Below, piece after piece: positions 45,232-54,163 of a stretch of DNA of 64,000 nucleotides. How positions within the stretch are numbered: position 1 is the stretch's first letter; every line of letters starts with the position of its first letter. The position numbers and the translations under genes were made by a program. The stretch comes from Promethearchaeota archaeon Loki_b32 (GTDB lineage: Archaea > Asgardarchaeota > Lokiarchaeia > Sigyniarchaeales > SOKP01), in contig NJBH01000008.1 of assembly GCA_005223125.1 (NCBI GenBank), forward strand, positions 62,001 to 126,000, written 5' to 3'. Below the pieces are notes generated by a model. That model did not search any database and was not told the origin of the DNA. It saw nothing but the letters and a program-made list of their open reading frames with translations.

Positions 45232-45424
45232 ATTTATTCATCCCTTAATATATTTATTTTGATTTTAATTTTATAAAATAGAATTTCAAATTAATTATAA
45301 ATTTATAGTCCATAATAAGGTTCATCCAAATTCTTTAAATATTTTTATTTTCATTTGATTGAAAAATAAAATTAATATGAAATATATTATGAAAATACAA
45401 TAAAAACAAAGGAAGTATAAAAAA

Positions 45425-46711
45425 ATGGAAAAACGATTTGAAACTCAAGTTATAAATGATAAGATTTTAGAAAAATTAAATCTTGCCAACAGGTATAAAT
45501 ATCTCAATGAAAATCTATTTTCAATTCTTTCTGATGATCAATTTACCTTTTTAAAAGAAGTTCAAGGCTTTTGTTTAAAATTTGAAAAAGAGAATAGTAT
45601 AACACATGGACCAGATGAGGATATTTACGATTGGTATCCCTCCTTTGGGGATCAAGGATATATAACTCGTCAACATAATTTTGAATGCATTGATTTGAAT
45701 TATAAAGAATATGGAATGGCTATGGATTTTATGAGAATATTAGCAATGGATTTTTTTGATCCTCAATTTACTATGGGAAGTGGAGCTACTGTTATTTGCA
45801 TTAATCCTATCTATGAACATCATGAAAACATACCTATAAGATTAGAAGCTTTAGAGGAAATGGTGAGAGGAAAATCACCAGGATGTTTATTAATTACCGA
45901 ACCTGAGAGGGGTTCAGACACCGTTCACATGTTAACAACCTGTGAGGAGCAGGAAGATGGTAGTTTTATCTTAAATGGGGAGAAGATTTTTAATACCAAT
46001 GCGCCAAAGTCAAAATGGGCGGTCGCTTATGCTACAGCAGAAAAAAACAATGGCAATTTGATGGCTCACTTCTTAATAAATACCAATTGGGAAGGATGGA
46101 ATTGCAAACGAGTTGGAATACCATGGACTCCTAAATTATACCTGGGAAAAGAAAAATTAGAAAACTTGAAAGTTCCAAAGGAATATGTACTTGGTGGAAT
46201 AGGGAAAGGAAGGGAACACCTTTTTGAAGGCTTAGTACCTGAGAGAATTTCAATAGCAGTGAGAGGAGTAAGTGAGAGTTGGGGGGCATTAGCACATGCC
46301 ATTATCTATGCTAATTTGAGAAAACAATTTGATAAAGAAATCCTACTTTTCCAAGGAGTAGGGTTTACTTTGACAGATCTTTGGGCAAAAACCACAGCGC
46401 TTACTCATGGAATTTTAAAGTTCTGTGAAATCTATGATACCAAAATGGAAAAGTATGGAGGTAAGCTACCTGAAAACATATCACGTGCGATGGTTGCCTC
46501 AGGAAGTCAATATAAATATAATTGTGCTTTGTTATCTAAAAAAGTGTGTTATGAAGCAGCTAACCTCATGGGAGGAGCTGGTCTATGCGATAACACGTTG
46601 ATGCAAGACTATCTAAATATATCAAGAATTCAGGAAATTATTGGGGGATCTAGACAGATACAAAATTTCATTATGTCAAGAAACTTAAGAAATCAATTTA
46701 AGAATTTGTAA
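45425..46711 (+). CDS. Acyl-CoA dehydrogenase family protein, paralogue 3
   Basis: The 428-aa third paralogue (ITEPERGSDTVHMLTTCEEQ, GEKIFNTNAPKSKWAVAYA, GGIGKGREHLFEGLVPERI) ends RIQEIIGGSRQIQNFIMS. It shows the most divergence of the three, for example ECIDLNYKEYGMAMDFMR in the N-domain. The shared loss of the EGT motif across all three means the change predates the duplication. Three related genes may handle different acyl chains or serve as non-identical subunits. The start follows GGAAG about nine bases upstream. Confidence 0.9.
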   Translation: MEKRFETQVINDKILEKLNLANRYKYLNENLFSILSDDQFTFLKEVQGFCLKFEKENSITHGPDEDIYDWYPSFGDQGYITRQHNFECIDLNYKEYGMAMDFMRILAMDFFDPQFTMGSGATVICINPIYEHHENIPIRLEALEEMVRGKSPGCLLITEPERGSDTVHMLTTCEEQEDGSFILNGEKIFNTNAPKSKWAVAYATAEKNNGNLMAHFLINTNWEGWNCKRVGIPWTPKLYLGKEKLENLKVPKEYVLGGIGKGREHLFEGLVPERISIAVRGVSESWGALAHAIIYANLRKQFDKEILLFQGVGFTLTDLWAKTTALTHGILKFCEIYDTKMEKYGGKLPENISRAMVASGSQYKYNCALLSKKVCYEAANLMGGAGLCDNTLMQDYLNISRIQEIIGGSRQIQNFIMSRNLRNQFKNL

Positions 46712-46781
46712 GATTACATTAAAAAATTAGAAGAATTAAAAAGAATAAAACAAAATAAAAGATTTAAACTTGGATATAAGT

Positions 46782-46994
46782 TTATTCTTCTTCCTCTTCT
46801 GTTCCCATTAATTGTTCGACTTTATCCTCGAGGGCTTCAACTTTTTGTTCAAGTTCCTCGATTTTTTTTTTAGTCTCGCATGTTGCACATCCATCATCTT
46901 CGCCACATTGTGGGAGAGTATCACATACTTCTTGAAGTCCATCCATTTCTTCTAATAACTTATCAACTTCTTCTTGCAATTCATCAATACTCAA
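46782..46994 (-). CDS. Small acidic coiled-coil protein with a Cys cluster
   Basis: The 70-aa protein is almost wholly coiled coil (IDELQEEVDKLLEEMDGL and KIEELEQKVEALEDKVEQL) broken by VCDTLPQCGEDDGCATCETK, which holds four Cys. The Cys hairpin could bind a metal or form disulfides and bend the coil. No family known to me. It is a monocistronic gene with GGTGTG-like sequence before the start. Confidence 0.6.
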   Translation of the reverse strand: MSIDELQEEVDKLLEEMDGLQEVCDTLPQCGEDDGCATCETKKKIEELEQKVEALEDKVEQLMGTEEEEE

Positions 46995-47116
46995 ATTTCA
47001 CACCTTAATTTTTTTAAGAAAATAAGGACATTATTATTTAATTTTTTTTGGTTTAAAAACTTAAATTAATACGAGACTATTATTTTAAATAATTTTCAAA
47101 ATTATTATAAGAAAAA

Positions 47117-48112
47117 ATGGGAGAACAAAAGAAATTTGAAGAATTAATTCAAAATTTAACTGATAAAAGTACCTTAAATCGAGCAGAATCAATTTCAAAT
47201 AATCTTGTAAGGTTTTTAATGATAGATAAAGAAATTGGCTTAATAAAAGCGGAGGTACAAGGGAATTCATTAATTCCCTATAAACTTGATGTTAATATTT
47301 CTCAGAAAAACTTATATGATGTTATTTATCATGATTGTCCAGATTATCTAGCCCGTAAGAAACCAAATAATAAATTTTGTAAGCATATTGTGAAATTTTT
47401 TTATCTTTTAAACAATAAAGATTCAGAGTTTGCTATATATTTACTAAATAAATTCAATTCTAAAATCTCTGAGCAAGCTCAACAGAAAAAAATTGATTAT
47501 CAAGATCTTAACCATTTTGTAAATGAAGATCTTAAAAACCAATTAGAGTTTGACTATAAGGGGTTTGATTTCTTTTTCGATATTTCTGAACTTGAAGATT
47601 CAGCGAGAGAAATCTTGAAATTAATTTTAAGAGAAGCAAAGAAATTGCCCGCAGCATTGAGAGGATATCATGGGGGGTATGAAGGAGGTTTATTTGATCA
47701 TATTTTACTGGTAACAAATTATACATATAACTTAGGTAAATCTAAAGAATATAATGTTGATATTAAAAAAGCAATTTTAACTGCTATTTACCATGATTTT
47801 GGAAAAATATCATATTATTCTTATAAAAAAAAGAAAATTGAATCAAAGATCATGGTATCGCGAGATGAATTGGACATAATACATGAAGATATTGTTAGAA
47901 AGTTCAAATATGAAGGGAGAGATTATCATGTTGAAGAAGCATTAGCAGTTCTTAAAAGAAACATCCACGTTTTGTTTTTTGATGATGAGATGTATCAAGC
48001 GATAATATTCCATCACGGTCAATGGAGCAAATATTATCCAATAGATATGAATGAACTGGCAACTTTAGTACATAGAGCAGATATGATCGCAAGCCAGACT
48101 CATTTTGTATAG
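47117..48112 (+). CDS. HD-domain phosphohydrolase
   Basis: The 331-aa protein has the HD superfamily pattern in its second half: first His in YEGGLFDHILLV (about 191), the HD pair in TAIYHDFGKISYY (about 227) and a later HH in IIFHHGQWSKYYP with Asp in VHRADMIAS. The first half (about 1-165) is not recognised. The layout resembles YhaM-like 3'-5' exoribonucleases or nucleotidases, but without a clear OB domain. It lies convergent to the permuted GTPase gene. Confidence 0.75.
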   Translation: MGEQKKFEELIQNLTDKSTLNRAESISNNLVRFLMIDKEIGLIKAEVQGNSLIPYKLDVNISQKNLYDVIYHDCPDYLARKKPNNKFCKHIVKFFYLLNNKDSEFAIYLLNKFNSKISEQAQQKKIDYQDLNHFVNEDLKNQLEFDYKGFDFFFDISELEDSAREILKLILREAKKLPAALRGYHGGYEGGLFDHILLVTNYTYNLGKSKEYNVDIKKAILTAIYHDFGKISYYSYKKKKIESKIMVSRDELDIIHEDIVRKFKYEGRDYHVEEALAVLKRNIHVLFFDDEMYQAIIFHHGQWSKYYPIDMNELATLVHRADMIASQTHFV

Positions 48113-48152
48113 TCTTAACTCTTTAAAAAAGGAAGGAATAGTGAGAATCTAT

Positions 48153-48833
48153 TTAATGCTCTTGTGTTTCTTTTAGTGTCTCTAGAATTTCAGAAATTTC
48201 TTCTTTTTTGCGATATTTTTTGACTATTTTTTTATAACTTTTAACTGATTTTTTGATTAGTTCTAGAGTCTCTTTTGGTACATTTTCTTCAGGAATTTCA
48301 AGATCCTGTATCATAAAGTCTAAACCAACAGTTAATTTATAATTTTGTTCAAAACTTTTTTTTGTAAATGTTCTAATTAAGGATGATTTTCCTACAGCAG
48401 CAGCTCCAGCTAATAAAATCTTAAATCTGAAATGGTTAGAATCGACAATTTCTCCAAGCCGGGGTTTTAAATCTAACAATGCTGTAATAGCTAATCTATA
48501 AAAAAGTCTCTCTACGTTTTTATTTTCTAACGCAGATGTTTCTAAATATTCAAATAAGTAATATTGATTTACTTTTTGAATAATTTTTTTTCTTGGAATC
48601 GTCTCTCCTATGCTTTCTTTTAAATCAGTTTTATTTCCAACTAAAAAAATTGGTATATTACCAGATTGCTCTCGGAGTTCATTGAAATAATCATCAATTT
48701 CATCAAATGTATCAGGGCGACTTAAATCAAAAATCAGACCGACTGCAGCAATACCTTTAAAAAAATCGGTTTTAAAGAAGTTAAACCGTTCTTGTCCTCC
48801 AGTATCCCATAGTGATAAAGTAATTTTTAACAT
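48153..48833 (-). CDS. Circularly permuted Ras-like GTPase (G3-G4-G5-G1-G2)
   Basis: The 226-aa protein has every small-GTPase motif, once each, in rotated order: G3 WDTGGQERF (9-17), G4 GNKTDL (66-71), G5 ETSAL (98-102), linker, then G1 GAAAVGKSS (143-151) and G2 Thr168 in YKLTVGLDFMIQDLEI. The chain is cut between strands 2 and 3 and the old ends are joined through TALLDLKPRLGEIVDSNHFRF. After strand 2 comes a Lys/Glu-rich coiled coil (185-226). An in-frame TGA (48849-48851) five codons upstream of the ATG rules out a missing N-terminal G1. Bacterial permuted GTPases (YjeQ, YlqF) have a different order, G4-G5-G1-G2-G3. An alternative is two truncated fused GTPases, but motifs are complementary. 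Confidence 0.85.
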   Translation of the reverse strand: MLKITLSLWDTGGQERFNFFKTDFFKGIAAVGLIFDLSRPDTFDEIDDYFNELREQSGNIPIFLVGNKTDLKESIGETIPRKKIIQKVNQYYLFEYLETSALENKNVERLFYRLAITALLDLKPRLGEIVDSNHFRFKILLAGAAAVGKSSLIRTFTKKSFEQNYKLTVGLDFMIQDLEIPEENVPKETLELIKKSVKSYKKIVKKYRKKEEISEILETLKETQEH

Positions 48834-48859
48834 ATTTAGGTTCCTACCTCATTGATGTC

Positions 48860-49564
48860 TCATGATTCCCAAATAGCAATATATTCATCTAAAATTTTAT
48901 ATACATTATTAAATCCCATAACTTTATAAAATTCTTTAAGGCTTTTTTCATCAAGATTCCATTGTGATCTCATTTGAAAAGAATTAATACCATCGTTATC
49001 TAACAATAAAAAATCAATGATTTTCAATAAAGGTTTCGGCAAGTGTTTACCGAAAAATATAACAATTTTAAATAATTTATCACGAGCAGAGATTTCTTTT
49101 GGGTTTATTACATATGGCTCACATACAACAATTTTATTTGCAATCTTTTTAGCTATATTAATTAAATCAATATGTTTAGGGTAAATATGATGCAATATAT
49201 CACAAAGTACAATTACATCCTTCTTTTTCCCTTGATAATCTTGAAAATCAAAAATATTTTTATGACGCAAGATGATTTTGGTTAATTTTATATTTCTTTT
49301 TTTCAATTCTTTTTTTCTAATTCGTTTTAGAAAACGATGGTTAAGATCTGCTCCTTCATATTCTATTGCGGGATGCAAAAACCGCATTAGGTATCCTGTA
49401 CCGCATGGCAAATCTAAGACTTTCTTTGGCCCTTTACCTATAAAAGTTGCAATTGTGGAAAATTTTTTATCTTGATCATATAATCTACGAGTTACTGCGT
49501 TATAGAGCCACCCACTACGATACATTAAACTTCTAAAACCAGCAGTTTCTATTTTTAAAACCAT
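48860..49564 (-). CDS. Class I SAM-dependent methyltransferase
   Basis: The 234-aa protein has the SAM motif I VLDLPCGTGYLMRFL (about 50-64), acidic strand-2 end YEGADLN, motif with VIVLCDILHHIYP (post III) and strand-4/5 features of a Rossmann methyltransferase. The HHIYP segment suggests a small-molecule or lipid/quinone-type enzyme, but the substrate is open. It lies 26 bases upstream of the permuted GTPase gene on the same strand, so the two are probably co-transcribed. Confidence 0.85.
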   Translation of the reverse strand: MVLKIETAGFRSLMYRSGWLYNAVTRRLYDQDKKFSTIATFIGKGPKKVLDLPCGTGYLMRFLHPAIEYEGADLNHRFLKRIRKKELKKRNIKLTKIILRHKNIFDFQDYQGKKKDVIVLCDILHHIYPKHIDLINIAKKIANKIVVCEPYVINPKEISARDKLFKIVIFFGKHLPKPLLKIIDFLLLDNDGINSFQMRSQWNLDEKSLKEFYKVMGFNNVYKILDEYIAIWES

Positions 49565-49627
49565 CCTTAATATTACAATATTAACGTGAGATTTAAGTTT
49601 ATAATAAAAAAAAAGGAATTTTTAGAT

Positions 49628-51670
49628 TTAGGGTGGTGAAAGTAAATTCATTTTGTTTTCGACATCTGTGTTTAATTCTTTGATTTTTTTTTCTAATATT
49701 TTAAGTTCTTTTTTGATTTCTTCAAACCTGCTTTCTTGAGTGTTCAATTTTTTTATATATCTTTCTTTTAATGAAATGGATTGACTATCTTCCCCTAAAA
49801 CCGAGATATTTTCTCTAAGTCTTACTTGTTCATCAGTCATTATGTCCCTTTCTTCATTTAGTTTATCATCTTTAGCTCTTAAATCATTTAATGTTTGAAT
49901 TAATCCCGCAATTTCCTTTAATTTGGTTTCTAGATCTGGATCAATGAATTTTTGTTTTACATAAAAACCTACTCGTTTTAGAAGATCTTCTTTGTTAAAG
50001 TTCCATATATAATTACTTGAGTAATTTTCTCTTTGTTCTTTTAATTTAAAAACTACCGCATCCTTAGGTTTTAAGGTTAATTTGAATCGCCAGTAATTAG
50101 TAGTTTCTTCGGGTTCAACTGGTTTTTCTATAACTTTATATTCATATGTCTTAGGATGATCAAGATAAAGCTCCTTTTCTTGCTCAGTTTTATTTTTGAT
50201 CTTATAAGTGGTCGTCATGTTTGTGTAATAATATTCATAAGAGTAACCGCTGCCAAATGTAACTCTATGTACACTTAAGTTTTCAGATTCTTGTTCATGA
50301 GTGATAATTACTGCTTGTTCTATTGCATAGTTTAACAATCTCGTATCTCCTTTATTTAAGAAGGGAATAATTGCTTCTCCAGCAAGATTATCATCGTAAA
50401 TGATTGTAGCAGGTCCTGTTTCTAGTGTTAAATTAGTATTATTGGTAATTTCTAAACATGCATTAGGATTTTTATCGTGGTCGTTTTTATTGTATAAAAG
50501 AATTCTATTTGATTTAATCGACTCTGTAAGGATTGGAACTAAAGCAGATTGTTTTCTTTTGATTGTTACTGGATTTGAAATATTATATTCAAACAACTCT
50601 CCTAAATCTTTTGTTTGGGTTTTAACTTGAGATTTCACTTTATCGTAGATTTCTGTATCAGACATAACACTTTGCATGCGTCCAAATCCGCCACCTGCTG
50701 GAGCAGGAGGAGGGCGGGCACTTTTACTCATAGTTCTAGCTCTTTTTTTGGATGGTATTGCCTCCATTTCTGCCATTGCATAATCATCAAATTTATCCAT
50801 TTCTAAACCCTCTTCAATCTCTGTTGGTCTAGCACTTAAAATTTTTGGTGGTTGAATAACAGGGCGCTGAATGAATATCGGCCTATAAAAGGCGTAAATG
50901 AAGCTTACTGGAAGACCTGCAACTAGACTTAATTCAATATCTTCCCAATCCTGGTTAGTCGTATTTTCGATGAGACTCCAACCAGAAAGTAGACATTTTT
51001 GCTCTAATTCTTGTTGTTTACTCATAATCAATCGATAAGATGTTTTCCAGATTGGACTTTCACGAATATAAGATACAAAAATGTTTCTTTCAGCAGCATC
51101 ATCTCCACCAGACTCACAATTTATTATAATTTTTTTTGCATCCTTTTTTTTCCCAGCAATTACGGTGTCTAGGAAGAATTTCAAATCTTTTTTAATCTCT
51201 TCATTTAATATTTCAAGAGATTTAATTTCTGAGAAGTTATATTTGGCAATCAAATCATCTTCTTGTAATAAAATCAATAATTTCTCGGTAATTTTTTCGA
51301 CCTTACTCAATTTTTCTACAAATTCTATTCCCATTATCTTTCCTGAAACTTTTTTAGCACCACCTATGGTTAAATTTACATCAGCTCCTTTAATTTGTGT
51401 TATAAGAGAGGAAAAAGAATCCCTATCAGGAATATTTAGCATAATAGATTTTAACAATTGAGAAGTTTCTAAAGCAGCATCATAAGAAATCGATGAAACG
51501 TATCCCTTTTCGCTTGTATCTAGCACAAAAAGTGATTTTAATATATCATTCATTTCATCAATCTTAAATTCAAGTTCAAATTTCCCAGTACCTTTTAAGA
51601 TACCTTCAAGAATGTAATAGGATACGCCGTGTTTAAATATAATTACTCTTTTTACATTTATTTTTGACAT
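49628..51670 (-). CDS. DUF4139 domain protein
   Basis: The 680-aa protein begins INVKRVIIFKHGVSYYILEG, and its middle has ESPIWKTSYRLIMSK and LLSGWSLIENTTNQDWEDIELSLVAGLPVSF, the core DUF4139 pattern. A glycine/proline stretch (ARPPPAPAGGGFGRMQ) interrupts it near residue 320. The C-terminus (about 610-680) is a coiled coil. There is no signal or membrane segment. The family, also called the MuiA-type group, has no settled function. Confidence 0.85.
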   Translation of the reverse strand: MSKINVKRVIIFKHGVSYYILEGILKGTGKFELEFKIDEMNDILKSLFVLDTSEKGYVSSISYDAALETSQLLKSIMLNIPDRDSFSSLITQIKGADVNLTIGGAKKVSGKIMGIEFVEKLSKVEKITEKLLILLQEDDLIAKYNFSEIKSLEILNEEIKKDLKFFLDTVIAGKKKDAKKIIINCESGGDDAAERNIFVSYIRESPIWKTSYRLIMSKQQELEQKCLLSGWSLIENTTNQDWEDIELSLVAGLPVSFIYAFYRPIFIQRPVIQPPKILSARPTEIEEGLEMDKFDDYAMAEMEAIPSKKRARTMSKSARPPPAPAGGGFGRMQSVMSDTEIYDKVKSQVKTQTKDLGELFEYNISNPVTIKRKQSALVPILTESIKSNRILLYNKNDHDKNPNACLEITNNTNLTLETGPATIIYDDNLAGEAIIPFLNKGDTRLLNYAIEQAVIITHEQESENLSVHRVTFGSGYSYEYYYTNMTTTYKIKNKTEQEKELYLDHPKTYEYKVIEKPVEPEETTNYWRFKLTLKPKDAVVFKLKEQRENYSSNYIWNFNKEDLLKRVGFYVKQKFIDPDLETKLKEIAGLIQTLNDLRAKDDKLNEERDIMTDEQVRLRENISVLGEDSQSISLKERYIKKLNTQESRFEEIKKELKILEKKIKELNTDVENKMNLLSPP

Positions 51671-51766
51671 AAAATTATTATAACGTATTAAAAATTTAAA
51701 TCTTGATGATTATCCACAAAAAAAAAGGTATTAGAAAATCTGTTAAAAAGATAGACTTTGTTTTTC

Positions 51767-51915
51767 CTAAATACTTCTTTTTAAAATTTTCAATATGTCC
51801 CCTTCCAAAGTAGAAGAATACTCCGAGTTTTCCACTATAATACCTAAATATTCACCAGCATCATTAAAGAAATAAAAAGATGGAATTGCCTTCAAATCAA
51901 ACTTAAATAATTTTA
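51767..51915 (-). pseudogene. C-terminal fragment of a thioredoxin-like gene
   Basis: Minus-strand reading gives FDLKAIPSFYFFNDAGEYLG, then IIVENSEYSSTLEGDILKIL and a stop. The cis-Pro segment AIPSFYFF and following strand are those of a thioredoxin fold. No CxxC part is found upstream; in that direction lies the inverted-repeat boundary of the transport/catabolism island. The gene was probably cut off there or decayed. Confidence 0.55.
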
Positions 51916-52239
51916 GTTACCATGTAAATTCTAACGGATGATATGAAGTGTTTGTCGTTATTTCTATTCGATACAAGCATTTTACTATCCTTTAGTATGC
52001 CTTTTTTCCTTTATTCTTTCCCAAAATTAAATGAAAAGCACTTTGATTTATTCTTAATCAAATAATCTCGCTATTTTTTATCCCTTTTTTTACTATCTCA
52101 TCGTAATATCCATCATAATATCATAGACTTGTACTTGTACTAGAACTAGTAAAATTACATAGATGCTCGACTAAGGGATTTAAATTGATTGATTAGATGG
52201 ATGAGAAACAATTACGTGCATTTTAGCAGTTAATAAGGG
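51916..52239. other. Gene-free region before the island
   Basis: No supported gene. It holds short dyads such as ACTAGAACTAGT (52140s) and a segment GAGAAACAATTACG that loosely matches the far side of the right-hand inverted repeat, so the repeated ends may reach into it. Confidence 0.5.
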
Positions 52240-52297
52240 AAAAAATGACCGATTACTCGGTCAGCAGTTATTCAGCTCCCCTAGGAGCGAAATTAAG
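52240..52297. repeat. Left inverted repeat of the island
   Basis: It contains the palindrome GACCGA-TTAC-TCGGTC and ATTCAGCTCCCCTAGGAGCG followed by AAATTAAG. Its reverse complement is closely matched at 62841-62900. Both internal palindromes can fold as hairpins. On the minus strand they precede a T-run, so terminator function is an alternative. Confidence 0.75.
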
Positions 52298-52522
52298 ATT
52301 TCTTTGCGGGTTCATGTTTTTTTTCTTTTTTTTTTTCTTTTTTTAACATTATCGGAAAAGATTCTATTTTTTTAGGTAAATTTTATTTTTATAGAAAAAC
52401 TCACCTTAATTCAGATAAATTTTTCTGATAAATTAGACTAATTGATCGTAATGAAACATGACACAAAAATGACTAGAATAAAAACTGTTGTTTCGAGATT
52501 TTGTCCCAAAATTTTAAGGAAA

Positions 52523-54073
52523 ATGAGCGATTACAACAAAGATACTAAAATTAAGCAAATTGAACCAGGTGAATCAGTAGTAGAGATGCAGGGGATCACA
52601 AAGCGATTCCCGGGTGTGTTAGCTAATGATACTATTAATTTTGAGCTGAAAGCGTGTGAAGTTCATGCTTTGCTTGGAGAAAACGGTGCAGGCAAAACAA
52701 CCTTAATGAATATCTTATACGGACTCTATCGATTTGATTCAGGTGAAATTAAAATTCAAGGAGTCCCGGTTCACCTAAGATCGCCAAAGGACGCCATTGC
52801 AATTGGAATTGGAATGGTTCACCAGCACTTCACACTAATACCGACAATGACAGTTGCAGAGAATATTATTCTGGGGGTCAAGTCTTCCAAAGGACCTCTT
52901 TTGAATCTCGCTGAAGCCGAGAAGCAAATCATCGAGCTCTCAAAAACCTACAATCTAGAGGTTGACCCCAAAGCAAAGGTAGAACAGCTCCCAATGGGTA
53001 TTCGCCAACGAGTTGAGATAATAAAAACTCTATACCGTGGTGCACGGATACTTATTCTCGATGAACCGACCTCAGTTCTCACTCCTATGGAAATCGACGA
53101 TTTTTTTGACGCTCTGAAATCCATGGTAAAAGAAGGGTTGACTGTTGTCTTTATAACTCATAAGTTACCCGAAGTGTTTGCCATAAGTGACCGTGTCACA
53201 GTCCTCAGACGTGGACGTTTTGTTGAGACAGTTGAGACCAAACTAACTAACCCAATGGACCTTTCGATAAAAATGGTCGGAAGAGAGATCCATTCAGGGC
53301 AGGAGAGGGTTGATATCAAACCTGGTAAGGTTGTTCTTGATGTTCAGGGTCTTAAAACCATGAATGACAAAGGTCAAGAAGCCCTCAAGGGTATTTCTTT
53401 CTCAATTCACGAGGGTGAGATACTGGGAATTGCAGGGATCTCAGGAAATGGTCAGAAGGAGCTCGCAGATGTACTCTCTGGTATGAGACCATCTACAGAT
53501 GGCACGATTCGGTTTCTGAAGCAAGATGTAACCAATTACACCCCAAAGAAATTAATCGAAATAGGTATAGGGGACATCCCTGAGGATCGGGCAGGCACTG
53601 GTCTTCTGATGAACTTTTCCATCGCGGAAAACTTGATTCTAGAGTCCCATGCTAAGACTCCATTCTCACATCGATCGTTCTTGAATAAAGACGAAATCCG
53701 AAAGTATGCAGAAAAAATTATCCAAGAATATGACATTGACACACCAAGTCCTAATGTTCCACTAAGAAACCTGTCAGGTGGTAACCTCCAGAAGGTTCTC
53801 TTAGCAAAAGTTCTCTCTAGAGATCCAAAATTGCTTATTTTAGCTCAACCTACAGCTGGATTAGACGTTAGAGCAACAGAATTCATATCTAAAAAGATAT
53901 TGGAGGAGAGAGAAAGACAAGTGGCCATTTTACTCATCTCTGAGGACTTAGAAAGAATTATGACCCTGAGTGATCGCATCGCAGTCATCTATGAGGGTAA
54001 AATTGTAGGGATAGTTCCTACTGCTGATGCAAAGATCAGTGAAATTGGTCGGATGATGACTGGTGTTGTATAG
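52523..54073 (+). CDS. BMP-family ABC importer ATPase (YufO/RbsA-like)
   Basis: This double ATPase domain protein (516 aa from the ATG at 52523, MSDYNKD, preceded by AAGGA) has Walker A GENGAGKTT and Walker B ILDEPTS in the first half. The second half has GISGNGQKEL in place of a Walker A, a LSGGNLQKV signature and Walker B LILAQPTAGLD. The second Walker B lacks the catalytic Glu (AQPT). Two-domain ATPases of this type power import of nucleosides or sugars by BMP/RbsA systems. The partner permeases and binding protein are in the same island. A longer reading from a TTG at 52442 is possible. Confidence 0.93.
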   Translation: MSDYNKDTKIKQIEPGESVVEMQGITKRFPGVLANDTINFELKACEVHALLGENGAGKTTLMNILYGLYRFDSGEIKIQGVPVHLRSPKDAIAIGIGMVHQHFTLIPTMTVAENIILGVKSSKGPLLNLAEAEKQIIELSKTYNLEVDPKAKVEQLPMGIRQRVEIIKTLYRGARILILDEPTSVLTPMEIDDFFDALKSMVKEGLTVVFITHKLPEVFAISDRVTVLRRGRFVETVETKLTNPMDLSIKMVGREIHSGQERVDIKPGKVVLDVQGLKTMNDKGQEALKGISFSIHEGEILGIAGISGNGQKELADVLSGMRPSTDGTIRFLKQDVTNYTPKKLIEIGIGDIPEDRAGTGLLMNFSIAENLILESHAKTPFSHRSFLNKDEIRKYAEKIIQEYDIDTPSPNVPLRNLSGGNLQKVLLAKVLSRDPKLLILAQPTAGLDVRATEFISKKILEERERQVAILLISEDLERIMTLSDRIAVIYEGKIVGIVPTADAKISEIGRMMTGVV

Positions 54074-54163
54074 GGTAGGGTCCACTGATGATAATCTTGA
54101 TCATTGTATGGGGGAACCTTGTTAATATTTTTGAGGACTGAGATTAGATGAGGACAATCCACT

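Noticed and set aside
48153-48833. Permuted GTPase as a product of a sequencing frameshift
   Set aside because: An in-frame stop lies just upstream, the intergenic gap to the methyltransferase is only 26 bases, and no G1 motif exists in any frame there.
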